64,000 bases of DNA from the NCBI GenBank assembly GCA_013347225.1, contig CP054595.1, positions 2,538,415 to 2,602,414 of the forward strand. The letters run 5' to 3'. The translations under genes and the position numbers were made by a program. Source of the DNA: Candidatus Accumulibacter similis (lineage in GTDB: Bacteria > Pseudomonadota > Gammaproteobacteria > Burkholderiales > Rhodocyclaceae). Shown here in pieces: positions 17,693-26,380 of this stretch. Below the pieces are notes generated by a model. That model was not told where the DNA came from. It was given only the letters and a program-made list of their open reading frames with translations, and ran no database searches. Each line of letters begins with the position of its first letter. The first letter of the stretch is position 1.

Positions 17693-19594
17693 ATGACTGC
17701 AGAGGCCGCGCCGCACGGCGAGACGACGGGACTGGCGACGACCGCGCTGGCGGCGATGGGAGTCGTCTTTGGCGACATCGGCACCAGCCCGCTGTACACG
17801 ATGAAGGAGGTGTTCGGCGGCCACCATCCGCTGGCGGTCACCCAGGCCAATGTCCTCGGGATCCTGTCGCTGGTGTTCTGGGCGCTGACGATCACCGTCT
17901 CGCTGAAGTACGTGCTGTTCATCATGCGCGCCGACAACAAGGGCGAGGGCGGCATCATGGCGCTGACGGCGCTGGCGCTGCGAACGGCGAACGCCGCGCC
18001 GCGGGTTCTCTGGCTGGTGTCGGCGCTGGGGATCTTCGGCGCCGCGCTGTTCTACGGCGATGCGGTGATCACCCCGGCGATGTCCGTCCTGTCGGCGGTC
18101 GAGGGGCTGGAAGTGGCGACACCGATGCTCAAGCCCTACGTCTTGCCGATCACCATCACCATTCTGGTGGTGCTGTTCGTCTTCCAACGGCATGGCACGG
18201 CCGCGGTGGGCGCCCTGTTCGGTCCGGTGATGATGTTCTGGTTTGCCACGCTCGGTGTCCTCGGGTTCTGGAACGTGGTTCAACATCCGTCGGTGCTGGT
18301 CGCAATCAACCCTTGGTACGCGCTGTCGTTCTGCATCGAGCATGTCGGCATGGCCTTCCTGGCGCTCGGCTCGGTGGTGCTGGCGATCACCGGTGGCGAG
18401 GCGCTGTACGCCGACATGGGACACTTCGGCCGGCGGGCGATCAAGTGGGCCTGGTTCGCCTTCGTCTTTCCGCTGCTCTACCTCAATTATCTCGGCCAGG
18501 GCGCGCTGATCCTCGCTGACCCGAAGGCGATCGAGAGTCCCTTCTTCCTGCTCGCCCCGGACGAACTGCTGCTCATCCCGCTCGTCATCCTCGCCACGAC
18601 GGCCACCGTGATCGCCTCGCAGGCAGTGATTTCGGGCGCCTTCTCGCTCACCAGCCAGGCGATGCAACTCGGCTACTGTCCGCGCATCCAGGTGAAGTTC
18701 ACCTCGGAACGCGAGAAGGGGCAGATTTACGTGCCGAACATCAATTGGCTGCTCCTGCTGACGGTGATCATCGTCGTCCTGGGCTTCCGTTCGTCGTCCA
18801 ACCTGGCGTCGGCCTACGGCATCGCTGTCACGCTGACGATGATGATCGACACCGTCCTCGCCTTCGTCGTCGTGCGCGCGCTGTGGCAATGGAACTGGCC
18901 GCGCGCGGCGCTCTTCCTGGTCTGCTTCATCATCATCGACTTCGCTTTCTTCTCCGCCAACGTGATCAAGATCCTCGATGGCGGCTGGTTCCCGCTGGCG
19001 CTCGGCTGCACCGTGTTCGCGCTGCTGTCGACCTGGCGGCTGGGTCGCAAGCTCCTCTACGAACGCTTGCAGAAGGATTCGGTCCCGCTCAACGCCTTCA
19101 TCGGCAGCCTCGCCGCGGGCGGACCACATCGCGTCGACGGTACCGGGGTCTTCATGACTGCCGAGCCACATGGTGTTCCGCGGGCATTGCTGCACAACCT
19201 CTATCACAACAAGGTCCTGCACGAGCGCGTGGTGCTGCTCAATGTCGTGACCGAGGACGTGCCGCATGTCGAGGACCAGAACATCCGCATCGAACCGCTG
19301 CCCGCCGGTTTCTACCGTGTCTTTGTCCGCTACGGCTTCAAGGACGATCCCGATGTACCCAAGGTGCTGGAGGAATGCGGTGCGTTGGGACTGCCGTTCG
19401 AGATGATGGAAACCTCGTTCTTCCTGGGCCGCGAGACGGTTGTCACGATGCCGATCTCCGGGCGTGCGCGGATGGCGTACTGGCGGCAGATCCTGTTCAC
19501 CTGGATGTTCCGCAATGCCGATACCGCCACAGCCTTCTTCAAGATTCCTCCGAACAGGGTCGTCGAACTCGGCGCACAGGTGGAGTTGTCGTAA
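17693..19594 (+). CDS. kup: Potassium uptake protein Kup
   Basis: The 633-residue inner-membrane protein is a low-affinity KUP/HAK/KT potassium:proton symporter. It has 12 predicted helices (about residues 15-440). The family signature GVVFGDIGTSPLYT is at residues 23-36, with GEGGIMALTAL, FYGDAVITPAMSVLSAVEG and the loop around YLNYLGQGAL. A cytosolic C-terminal domain (about 450-633) ends MFRNADTATAFFKIPPNRVVELG, as in E. coli Kup. The ATG follows TGGGAGG. Potassium is a main counter-ion of polyphosphate, so the gene fits a polyphosphate-storing cell (inference). scpB starts 35 bases downstream and may be in the same transcript. Confidence 0.97.
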   Translation: MTAEAAPHGETTGLATTALAAMGVVFGDIGTSPLYTMKEVFGGHHPLAVTQANVLGILSLVFWALTITVSLKYVLFIMRADNKGEGGIMALTALALRTANAAPRVLWLVSALGIFGAALFYGDAVITPAMSVLSAVEGLEVATPMLKPYVLPITITILVVLFVFQRHGTAAVGALFGPVMMFWFATLGVLGFWNVVQHPSVLVAINPWYALSFCIEHVGMAFLALGSVVLAITGGEALYADMGHFGRRAIKWAWFAFVFPLLYLNYLGQGALILADPKAIESPFFLLAPDELLLIPLVILATTATVIASQAVISGAFSLTSQAMQLGYCPRIQVKFTSEREKGQIYVPNINWLLLLTVIIVVLGFRSSSNLASAYGIAVTLTMMIDTVLAFVVVRALWQWNWPRAALFLVCFIIIDFAFFSANVIKILDGGWFPLALGCTVFALLSTWRLGRKLLYERLQKDSVPLNAFIGSLAAGGPHRVDGTGVFMTAEPHGVPRALLHNLYHNKVLHERVVLLNVVTEDVPHVEDQNIRIEPLPAGFYRVFVRYGFKDDPDVPKVLEECGALGLPFEMMETSFFLGRETVVTMPISGRARMAYWRQILFTWMFRNADTATAFFKIPPNRVVELGAQVELS

Positions 19595-19629
19595 TTCTCG
19601 CCTGTTCGGCAGGCGCTTTGGGGGATGCT

Positions 19630-20409
19630 GTGGCACTGATCATTACGGAAACCCGGGACGCGGTCGGCACCATCGTCATGAATCACCTGGCGCGGCGCAA
19701 CGCGCTCAGCGAGGCGCTGATCGTCGAGATCACGACGGCGCTCGGCGCTTTCCGGGAGCAGGCGATGCGGGCGATCGTGCTGCGCGCTCCCGCCGGCAGC
19801 AAGGTCTGGTCGGCCGGGCACGATGTCAGCGAGCTGCCCACCGGTGGTCGCGATCCGCTCGGCTGGAGCGACCCGTTGCGGGTTCTCATCCGGGCGATCC
19901 AGGAATACCCGGCGCCGGTTGTGGCCCTCATCGAGGGCGGCGTCTGGGGTGGTGCCTGCGAAGTGGCGATGGCGTGCGACATTCTGGTGGCGACCCCGGA
20001 CGCAAGCTTCGCGATCACGCCGGCCAAGCTCGGTGTTCCCTACAACCTCGGCGGTCTGCTGACCGTGTTGAACATGATTCCGCTGCCGGTGGCCAAGGAA
20101 ATGCTGTTCACCGCCCAGCCGATTCCCGTTGCGCAGGCACTGAACCTCGGCGTGGTGAACTACGTACGCCCGGCCGACGAGATCGAGCCCTTCGTTTACA
20201 GCCTGGCCGAGAAGATCGTCGCCAATTCACCCCTGAGCATCGCGGTCATGAAGGAGGAACTGCGCCTCCTGTCGAGCGCCCGCTCGGTGACGCCGGAGTT
20301 GTTCGAAAGAATCCAGGGGCTGCGGCGCGAGGTCTACGACAGCCACGATTATCAGGAGGGACTGGCAGCCTTTGCCGAGAAGCGCAAGCCCCGCTTTCTC
20401 GGCCGCTGA
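19630..20409 (+). CDS. scpB: Methylmalonyl-CoA decarboxylase, crotonase family
   Basis: This 259-residue crotonase-fold enzyme closely resembles E. coli ScpB (YgfG), which decarboxylates methylmalonyl-CoA to propionyl-CoA. Matching landmarks include LRAPAGSKVWSAGHDVSELP with GGRDPL (residues 54-75), the oxyanion-hole segment EGGVWGGACEVAMACD, TPAKLGVPYNLGG, and the C-terminal FERIQGLRREVYDSHDYQEG. These are ScpB-specific features rather than general enoyl-CoA hydratase ones. GTG 19630 follows TGGGGGA. With a mutase it would convert succinyl-CoA to propionyl-CoA, the precursor of hydroxyvalerate units in PHA. No mutase is visible here. It follows kup closely and is convergent with the DctR-like gene. 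Confidence 0.88.
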   Translation: MALIITETRDAVGTIVMNHLARRNALSEALIVEITTALGAFREQAMRAIVLRAPAGSKVWSAGHDVSELPTGGRDPLGWSDPLRVLIRAIQEYPAPVVALIEGGVWGGACEVAMACDILVATPDASFAITPAKLGVPYNLGGLLTVLNMIPLPVAKEMLFTAQPIPVAQALNLGVVNYVRPADEIEPFVYSLAEKIVANSPLSIAVMKEELRLLSSARSVTPELFERIQGLRREVYDSHDYQEGLAAFAEKRKPRFLGR

Positions 20410-20470
20410 CCTCCGCGCCGGTCCGGTTGTCGGCCGCCACGGCCTGCAGCGCCGGCGCAGACCGCCAGCG

Positions 20471-21070
20471 TCAGCGCTTGCCGGCGAGCAGTTGCGCGAG
20501 TTCGACGGCGGTGCGCACGCCCATCTTCTCGAAGAGATTCGCGCGGTGGACCTCTACCGTGCGCATGCTGATCTGCAGTTCGTCGGCGATCAGCTTGTTG
20601 AGCTTGCCGGCGAGGACCAGTTCCATGACCTCGCGCTCGCGGGTCGTCAGACGGCCGAGGCGGGCGCTGAGCGAGTCGGCGTCGGAGGCGGCGAGACGCT
20701 GCGTCGCGTCGAGCTTCAGCGCCTCGACGACCCGGTCGACCAGTTCGTTGTCGTTGAACGGCTTCTCGACGAAGTCGAAGGCTCCCTTCTTCAGCGCTGC
20801 CACTGCCATCGGCACGTCACCGTGGCCGGTGAGGAAGATCACCGGCATGCGGCAGCCGCGCTCGCAGAGGACCTCGAAGAGTTCGGGCCCGCTCATGCCG
20901 CCCATGCGGATGTCGAGCAGGATGCAGCCGGAGAACGAAGGAAGCCAGTCGGCGAGGAAGTCCTCCGCCGACGGGTAGCTGAGGCAGGCGACGCCGCAGG
21001 ACTCGAGCAGCCAGGCCAGCGAGTCGCGGATGGCGTCGTCGTCGTCGATCAGATGGGCGCAGGGAGTCAT
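20471..21070 (-). CDS. dctR: Response regulator, FixJ/LuxR type, DctR-like
   Basis: The 199-residue regulator has an N-terminal receiver domain (1-120) with acidic cluster DDDD at 9-12, phospho-acceptor Asp53 in LLDIRMGG and Lys in FVEKPF. The C-terminal LuxR-type helix-turn-helix (about 135-195) includes LTTREREVMELVLAGKLNK and MRTVEVHRANLFEKMGV. It belongs to the FixJ/TtrR/DctR class. Its ATG overlaps the kinase stop (ATGA), so the two are one operon. The adjacent divergent TRAP operon is the probable target, matching DctS/DctR of Rhodobacter, where the pair activates dctPQM in response to C4-dicarboxylates. Confidence 0.88.
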   Translation of the reverse strand: MTPCAHLIDDDDAIRDSLAWLLESCGVACLSYPSAEDFLADWLPSFSGCILLDIRMGGMSGPELFEVLCERGCRMPVIFLTGHGDVPMAVAALKKGAFDFVEKPFNDNELVDRVVEALKLDATQRLAASDADSLSARLGRLTTREREVMELVLAGKLNKLIADELQISMRTVEVHRANLFEKMGVRTAVELAQLLAGKR

Positions 21071-23058
21071 TGTCGGTTGATCGGCAGGGTGATGACGAAG
21101 ATCGAACCGCCTTCAGGGTTGGCTTCGACCCACAGGCGGCCGTGGTGGAACTCGATGATCGAGCGGCAGATGTTGAGACCCATTCCCATGCCGTCGGCCT
21201 TGGTCGAGAAGAGCGGGGTGAACAGTTTCTCCAGCAGTTCGGGCGGGATGCCGGGGCCGCGGTCGACGACCCGGATTTCCATCTGCGTGTCGAACTGGCC
21301 GAGCTTGATCGTCAGTCGCCGGCGCTCCGCCGGCAGCCCGGCCATTGCCTCGATGCCGTTGCGCATCAGGTTGAGCAGCACCTGCTCGAGCATCACCGGG
21401 TCGGCCAGCAGTTCCGGCCGCATGCCCTGGATCTCGCGCACGATGCGCACGCCGCGATTCCTCGCCGCCGCCTCGATGAATCCGACGCTGTCATCGATCA
21501 CCTCGGCGAGGTCGCAGGGAGCGAGCTTCGGTTCGCTCTTGCGCACGAAATCATGCACGCGCCGGATGATCTGGCCGGCGCGTTGCGCCTGCACCGCCAG
21601 CTTGCCGAGTGCGTCCCGGATCTGCTGCCGACTGAAGTTGCCGGAGTCGAGCTTGTTCAGGCAGCCGGCGTTGTAGCTGGTGATCGCCGCCAGCGGCTGG
21701 TTCAGTTCGTGTGCCAGCGTCGAGGCCATCTCGCCCATGGTCACCAGGCGGGCGGTGACCTGCAGCTTTTCCTGCTGCTGGCGGGCGACTTCCTCGGCCT
21801 GCTTGCGCGCCGTGACGTCGATGATCGACCCCATCCAGCCGCTCTGCCGGCCGTCCGCGTCGATCAGCGGCGCTTCGTAGATGAGCGCGTCGAAGCGGCT
21901 GCCGTCCTTGCGCATCAGGCGGATCTCGAAGCCCTCGTGCGGCGCGTCGCCCTGCAGGATCTTGTTGTGCACCTGCAGCGTCCGTTCCATTTCCTCGGGT
22001 GCCCAATAGGGCATCGGTGGTGCCCTGCCGATCAGCTCGTCGGCCGTGAAGCCGACCATGCGCAGGAACGAGGGATTGACGTAGGTGACGCGGCCCTCGA
22101 GATCACGCGCCCGCATGCCGACCATCAGCGAATCCTCCATCGCCTTGCGGAAGGCGTACTCCGAGCGCAGCGCCTGTTCCGCCAAAAGCCGCCGCTGGAT
22201 CAGCCCGCGCACCGCCCACAGGCTCCAGAACACCGCCGCCGCCAGGACGATGACCAGGGTGGCGATCAGAGTCTGCGCCAGATTGCCCGGGCTGCGGTAG
22301 GCGGTCACCTGCAGAACCATGCCATAGCCCGGCGGGTCGAGGCTGATCGGGTGCGTCAGCGTCGTCGGCGAAGCGTCGATGCGCGACTTGCTGGCGAGCA
22401 GGCTGCCGTTGCCATCCACCGCCCGTACCTGATACTTTTCGGCAAACCACCACGGGATCTGGTGTTTCAGCAGCCCGTTCAGCGAGTACACCGCAAGCAG
22501 TGCACCGCGATACACGCCGTCATCGAAGATCGGCACATAGACCTCGAACTGGGCTGCCTCGATGGTGCGGAAGGCATCGCTGTAGATCGGCTTGCCGAGG
22601 CGGGCGAGTTCGAGCGAGCGGCTGACCGGGTTGTCGCCGAACGCGGAGTCCCCGTCGCGTGGCAGGGTCAAGGTCGGCATGCCGTGCACCACCTTCGCGG
22701 CCCGGTCAAGCCACAGCAGCTGTCGCAATTCGGGACTGTTCCTCAGGAGGTGGCGGGCGCGCAGGTCGAACAACTCTGCCGGACTGGCCGCTCGCGTCAG
22801 GTCGAGCGCCAGTTGCTGCAGCTGGTCGGCGTTCCCTTCGAGGTGGAAGCGCAGCGTCTGCTCGAGCCAGAGGACATCGGCGATCAGAGTCGAGCGCTGT
22901 TCGTCGATTTCGTTGCGGTGCAGCAGCCAGAGCAGGGCAATCAGCAGGACCAGCAGCAGTCCCGTCGCCAGCTTCAGGGCGAAGAGATACCAGGTCGACC
23001 ATCTGAGTGGCGGCGGTCGGCGCCGGTCGTACTGGTAGGGAAGGTGTGTCTGCCTCAT
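21067..23058 (-). CDS. dctS: Sensor histidine kinase with PAS domain, DctS-like
   Basis: This is a 663-residue membrane sensor. One helix at about 23-45 and another at about 264-288 enclose a 215-residue periplasmic sensor region. A cytosolic PAS domain follows (about 310-430; VTYVNPSFLRMVGF and MRKDGSRFDALIYE). The dimerisation/phospho-acceptor helix is MGEMASTLAHELNQPLAAI near residue 449, and the ATPase domain has the N-box NLMRNGIEAM and the GMGMGLNICRSIIE box. Layout and H-box type match DctS, the C4-dicarboxylate sensor partnering DctR. It is cotranscribed with the overlapping response regulator and divergent from dctP. The actual ligand is inferred from family and context. Confidence 0.88.
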   Translation of the reverse strand: MRQTHLPYQYDRRRPPPLRWSTWYLFALKLATGLLLVLLIALLWLLHRNEIDEQRSTLIADVLWLEQTLRFHLEGNADQLQQLALDLTRAASPAELFDLRARHLLRNSPELRQLLWLDRAAKVVHGMPTLTLPRDGDSAFGDNPVSRSLELARLGKPIYSDAFRTIEAAQFEVYVPIFDDGVYRGALLAVYSLNGLLKHQIPWWFAEKYQVRAVDGNGSLLASKSRIDASPTTLTHPISLDPPGYGMVLQVTAYRSPGNLAQTLIATLVIVLAAAVFWSLWAVRGLIQRRLLAEQALRSEYAFRKAMEDSLMVGMRARDLEGRVTYVNPSFLRMVGFTADELIGRAPPMPYWAPEEMERTLQVHNKILQGDAPHEGFEIRLMRKDGSRFDALIYEAPLIDADGRQSGWMGSIIDVTARKQAEEVARQQQEKLQVTARLVTMGEMASTLAHELNQPLAAITSYNAGCLNKLDSGNFSRQQIRDALGKLAVQAQRAGQIIRRVHDFVRKSEPKLAPCDLAEVIDDSVGFIEAAARNRGVRIVREIQGMRPELLADPVMLEQVLLNLMRNGIEAMAGLPAERRRLTIKLGQFDTQMEIRVVDRGPGIPPELLEKLFTPLFSTKADGMGMGLNICRSIIEFHHGRLWVEANPEGGSIFVITLPINRQ

Positions 23059-23090
23059 CGGCGGACATCTTACCGAACTTCCTCAGCGGT

Positions 23091-23120
23091 CGGGCGGCGC
23101 CCGCCGGCGGGCGCCGCCCG
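23091..23120. repeat. 30-bp perfect palindrome between dctS and dctP
   Basis: Bases 23091-23105 are the exact reverse complement of 23106-23120; the half-site reads CGGGCGGCGCCCGCC. There is no spacer and no T-run on either side, so it does not look like a Rho-independent terminator. It could be an operator, a REP-like element or a structured leader on the dctS side. It begins 33 bases before the dctS start codon. Confidence 0.7.
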
Positions 23121-23136
23121 GTCACCATCGTCAGCG

Positions 23137-23156
23137 CATTGCGGATTTCCACAATG
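23137..23156. promoter_or_regulatory. Candidate DctR operator upstream of dctP
   Basis: The 20-base string CATTGCGGATTTCCACAATG is an imperfect dyad (half-sites CATTGCGGAT and ATTGTGGAAA-like, one mismatch in the arms). It lies 84 bases before the dctP ATG and just upstream of a weak -10 (TGATAG, 23177-23182). Spacing and symmetry suit a dimeric LuxR/FixJ-type activator. Binding is inferred. Confidence 0.4.
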
Positions 23157-23239
23157 TTCGCCGGCATGCTTTTCTGTGATAGTCGTCGCTGCAGTACCGG
23201 TTGTCACCAATCCGAAATCATTCCCAAGGAGGAGAAGAC

Positions 23240-24253
23240 ATGAGACTTGCCAAGCTGTTCTTCGGTCTGGCTGCCTGCACGCTGGCCGCGACCCCTTTCA
23301 CCGCCGTCGCCCAGCAGCCGATCGTCATCAAGTTCAGCCACGTCGTGGCGCACGATACGCCGAAGGGACTTGCCGCCGAGTACTTCGCCAAGCGGGCAGG
23401 CGAGCTGACGAAGGGCAAGGTCAAGGTCGAGGTCTACGCCAACTCGACGCTGTACAAGGACAAGGAAGAGATGGAGGCGCTGCAGCTCGGCGCGGTGCAG
23501 ATGCTCGCCCCCTCGCTGGCCAAGTTCGGCCCGCTCGGCGTCAAGGAATTCGAACTGTTCGACCTGCCGTACATCTTCGACAACTACGAGGAACTGCACA
23601 AGGTGACGCAGGGCCCGGTTGGCCAGAGCCTGCTGAAGAAGCTCGAGCCGAAGGGAGTCGTCGGGCTGGCGTTCTGGGACAACGGCTTCAAGTCGTTCTC
23701 GGCCAACACGCCGATCAAGATGCCGGCCGACCTGAAGGGCAAGAAGTTGCGCATCCAGTCGTCGAAGGTGCTCGAGGAACAGATCCGCGCGCTGAGCGCG
23801 CTGCCGCAGGTGATGGCTTTCTCGGAGGTCTACCAGGCGTTGCAGACCGGTGTCGTCGATGGCACCGAGAACCCGATCTCCAACCTCTACACGCAGAAGA
23901 TGTACGAAGTGCAGAAACATCTCGCGCTGACCGATCACGGCTATCTCGGCTACGCGGTGATCGCCAACAAGAAGTTCTGGGAGGGTCTGCCGGCTGACGT
24001 TCGCGGCCAGCTCGAGCAGGCGATGAAGGAATCGACCGTCTACGCCAACAAGATCGCCAAGGAGCAGAACGACAAGGATCTGGAAGGTGTGAGGAAGAGC
24101 GGCAAGACGCAGGTGTACACGCTGACCGCCGACGAGAAGACCGCCTTCAAGAAGGTGCTGGCACCGGTGCATGTGAAGATGGAATCGCGCATCGGCAAGG
24201 ATCTGCTGCAATCGGTCTACAAGGAGACGGGCTTCGATCCGACCAAGTTCTGA
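23240..24253 (+). CDS. dctP: TRAP transporter substrate-binding protein DctP
   Basis: The 337-residue periplasmic binding protein has a signal peptide cleaved around AVAQ (residue 23-24). The TRAP solute-receptor fold includes VIKFSHVVAHDTPKG, GAVQMLAPSLAKFG, LKGKKLRIQSSKVLEEQ with the carboxylate-contacting Arg, and VVDGTENPISNLYTQK. This pattern is typical of the DctP C4-dicarboxylate subgroup. ATG 23240 follows AAGGAGGAGAAG, an almost ideal ribosome site. It is the first gene of dctPQM and is divergent from dctS. A Rho-independent terminator just after it should make it more abundant than the membrane subunits, as in many TRAP operons. Confidence 0.95.
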   Translation: MRLAKLFFGLAACTLAATPFTAVAQQPIVIKFSHVVAHDTPKGLAAEYFAKRAGELTKGKVKVEVYANSTLYKDKEEMEALQLGAVQMLAPSLAKFGPLGVKEFELFDLPYIFDNYEELHKVTQGPVGQSLLKKLEPKGVVGLAFWDNGFKSFSANTPIKMPADLKGKKLRIQSSKVLEEQIRALSALPQVMAFSEVYQALQTGVVDGTENPISNLYTQKMYEVQKHLALTDHGYLGYAVIANKKFWEGLPADVRGQLEQAMKESTVYANKIAKEQNDKDLEGVRKSGKTQVYTLTADEKTAFKKVLAPVHVKMESRIGKDLLQSVYKETGFDPTKF

Positions 24254-24275
24254 TCGCGGCCGGGAGGAGGGAAAC

Positions 24276-24311
24276 GGCCCGTTGGGATGCCTGACCCAGC
24301 GGGCCTTTTTT
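24276..24311 (+). terminator. Intra-operon terminator/attenuator after dctP
   Basis: GGCCCGTTGGG at 24276-24286 pairs with CCCAGCGGGCC at 24295-24305 (11 pairs, one G-U) around an eight-base loop, followed directly by six T. It lies between dctP and dctQ and should release part of the transcripts, leaving a short dctP mRNA in excess. Confidence 0.85.
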
Positions 24312-24336
24312 CAGGCAGTCGGAGGAGACATTCTCT

Positions 24337-25035
24337 ATGAAGCTACTGGACCACCTCGAGGAGTGGCTGATCACCTTCCTCATGGGGGCGGCAACGACGA
24401 TCATCTTCCTGTCGGTCGTGCATCGCTATCTCTCGGGAATGTCGATTCCCGGCCTGCAGGACTGGCTGCTGTCGCTGAATTTCGGCTGGGCGCAGGAGCT
24501 GTGCATCATCATGTTCGTCTGGATGGCGAAGTTCGGCGCCGCCTACGGCGTGCGAACCGGCATCCACGTCGGGGTCGATGTGCTGATCAACCGCATGAAC
24601 GAGCAGACGCGCGGCAAGTTCGTCATTTTCGGCCTGCTCGCCGGTGCGCTGTTCACCGGCATCGTCGGCACGCTCGGGGCGCACTTCGTCTGGGAGAACG
24701 GCTTCCACTATGCCTCCTACACCTTGCTTGGCTGGGACGTCGGTGACGTACCCGAAGGGCCGACGACGCCCGACCTCGAGTGGCCGACGTGGATCGTCTA
24801 CAGTGCCATTCCGCTCGGTTCGTCGCTGATGTGCTTCCGCTTCCTGCAGGTGACCTGGAGCTTCATCCGCACCGGCGAACTGCCGCACCACGATCATGGC
24901 CACGTCGACGGCCTCGAGGAGAATCCCGACGTTGCCGAGACCTTCCGGCTCGAGGACAACCTGCACCCGCATGACCTGAAGTATCCGCAACACCATCCGG
25001 AAGACCGCTCCGGTCAGGGAGGAGAGAAGAAATGA
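24337..25035 (+). CDS. dctQ: TRAP transporter small permease DctQ
   Basis: The 232-residue membrane protein has four predicted helices (about 15-33, 50-72, 93-115 and 148-170), as expected for the small TRAP subunit. FGWAQELCIIMFVWMAKFG and GVRTGIHVGVDVLINR are the conserved DctQ segments. The loop before the last helix is longer than usual (HYASYTLLGWDVGDVPEGPT in part), and the C-terminal 45 residues are hydrophilic and His/Asp/Glu-rich. The ribosome site is GGAGGAGA. Its stop overlaps the dctM start by four bases, so both are translationally coupled and form the QM membrane complex. Confidence 0.93.
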   Translation: MKLLDHLEEWLITFLMGAATTIIFLSVVHRYLSGMSIPGLQDWLLSLNFGWAQELCIIMFVWMAKFGAAYGVRTGIHVGVDVLINRMNEQTRGKFVIFGLLAGALFTGIVGTLGAHFVWENGFHYASYTLLGWDVGDVPEGPTTPDLEWPTWIVYSAIPLGSSLMCFRFLQVTWSFIRTGELPHHDHGHVDGLEENPDVAETFRLEDNLHPHDLKYPQHHPEDRSGQGGEKK

Positions 25036-26315
25036 ACGCCATCATCATCTTTGTCATCCTGCTGGTCCTGATGCTGACCGGCATGCCGATCTCGATTTCG
25101 CTCGGCCTGACGGTACTCAGCTTCCTCTTCATGTTCACCCAGGTGCCGCTCGAATCGGTCGCCCTGAAGCTCTTCACCGGCATCGAGAAGTTCGAGATCA
25201 TGGCGATTCCGTTCTTCATCCTCGCCGGCAACTTCCTGACACACGGCGGCGTCGCGCGACGGATGATCAAGTTCGCGACCGATGTCGTCGGCCACTGGTA
25301 CGGTGGCCTCGGGCTTGCCGGGGTGATGGCGTGCGCACTGTTCGCCGCGGTGTCGGGCTCGTCGCCGGCAACGGTCGTCGCCATCGGCTCGATCCTGATG
25401 CCGGCGATGGTCCGGGCGGGCTTCCCGAACCGCTTCGGCGCCGGCGTCATCACCACCTCGGGTGCACTCGGCATCCTGATTCCGCCGTCGATCGTCATGG
25501 TCATGTACTCGGTGGCGACCAACACCTCGGTCGGCGCGCTGTTCATGGCCGGCGTCATCCCGGGCATCCTGCTGGCGATGACCCTGGGCGGCGTCACCTG
25601 GTACCGGGCAAGGAAGTTCGACTACCCGCGCATGCCGAAGGCCTCCTTCGCGCAGCGCCTGAAGTCGTTCCGCGAGTCGGCATGGGGCCTGTTCCTGATC
25701 GTCGTCGTCATGGGCGGCATCTACAGCGGCATGTTCACGCCGACCGAGGCAGCGGCGATGAGCGCGGTCTACGCCTTCGTCGTCGCCGTCTTCGTATACA
25801 AGGATCTGACGATGAAGGACGTGCCGAGGGTGCTGCTCAACTCGGCGAACATGTCGGCGATGCTGCTCTACATCATCACCAATGCCGTCCTCTTCTCGTT
25901 CATCATGACCAACGAGAACATCCCGCAGGCGCTCGCGGACTGGATGCTCGGGCACGGACTGGGAATGATCGCCTTCCTGCTGGCGGTGAACATCATCCTG
26001 CTCCTCGCCGGCAACTTCATGGAACCGTCGTCGATCGTGCTGATCTTCGCGCCCATCCTGTTCCCGGTGGCGATCAAGCTGGGCATCGATCCGGTGCACT
26101 TCGGCATCCTGATGGTGGTGAACATGGAGGTCGGCATGTGCCATCCGCCGGTTGGGCTCAATCTCTACGTCGCTTCCGGCATCACCAAGATGGGCATCAC
26201 CGAACTGACCGTCGCCGTCTGGCCGTGGCTGCTGTCGATGCTCGTCTTCCTGGTCGTCGTCACCTACGTGCCGATCATGTCGCTCTGGCTGCCGAAGACG
26301 CTCGGCATGATGTAG
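25032..26315 (+). CDS. dctM: TRAP transporter large permease DctM
   Basis: The 427-residue integral membrane subunit has about 12 hydrophobic segments and drives sodium- or proton-coupled uptake of the DctP-bound substrate. Signature regions are LMLTGMPISISLGLTVL at the N-terminus, EIMAIPFFILAGNFLTHGGVARR, the AVSGSSPATVVAIGSILMPAM loop (in part), GALGILIPPSIVMVMYSV, and NMEVGMCHPPVGLNLYVASG near residue 370. Length is exactly typical. The ATG lies inside the dctQ stop (ATGA). A strong hairpin about 30 bases downstream ends the operon. Confidence 0.95.
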   Translation: MNAIIIFVILLVLMLTGMPISISLGLTVLSFLFMFTQVPLESVALKLFTGIEKFEIMAIPFFILAGNFLTHGGVARRMIKFATDVVGHWYGGLGLAGVMACALFAAVSGSSPATVVAIGSILMPAMVRAGFPNRFGAGVITTSGALGILIPPSIVMVMYSVATNTSVGALFMAGVIPGILLAMTLGGVTWYRARKFDYPRMPKASFAQRLKSFRESAWGLFLIVVVMGGIYSGMFTPTEAAAMSAVYAFVVAVFVYKDLTMKDVPRVLLNSANMSAMLLYIITNAVLFSFIMTNENIPQALADWMLGHGLGMIAFLLAVNIILLLAGNFMEPSSIVLIFAPILFPVAIKLGIDPVHFGILMVVNMEVGMCHPPVGLNLYVASGITKMGITELTVAVWPWLLSMLVFLVVVTYVPIMSLWLPKTLGMM

Positions 26316-26346
26316 GAGGCGTTCGCCGATCGAGGCTGGCTCCGTC

Positions 26347-26380
26347 GGGGCGCGCGCGGAAACCGTGTGCGCCCCGTTTT
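26347..26380 (+). terminator. Rho-independent terminator of the dctPQM operon
   Basis: GGGGCGCGCGCGG at 26347-26359 pairs fully, with two G-U pairs, with CCGTGTGCGCCCC at 26363-26375 around an AAA loop, followed by GTTTT. It sits 31 bases after the dctM stop. Confidence 0.8.

Noticed and set aside
17615..19636. 673-codon minus-strand frame opposite kup
   Set aside because: It is rich in His, Arg, Gln and Asp without folds, a typical antisense artefact of a membrane-protein gene.
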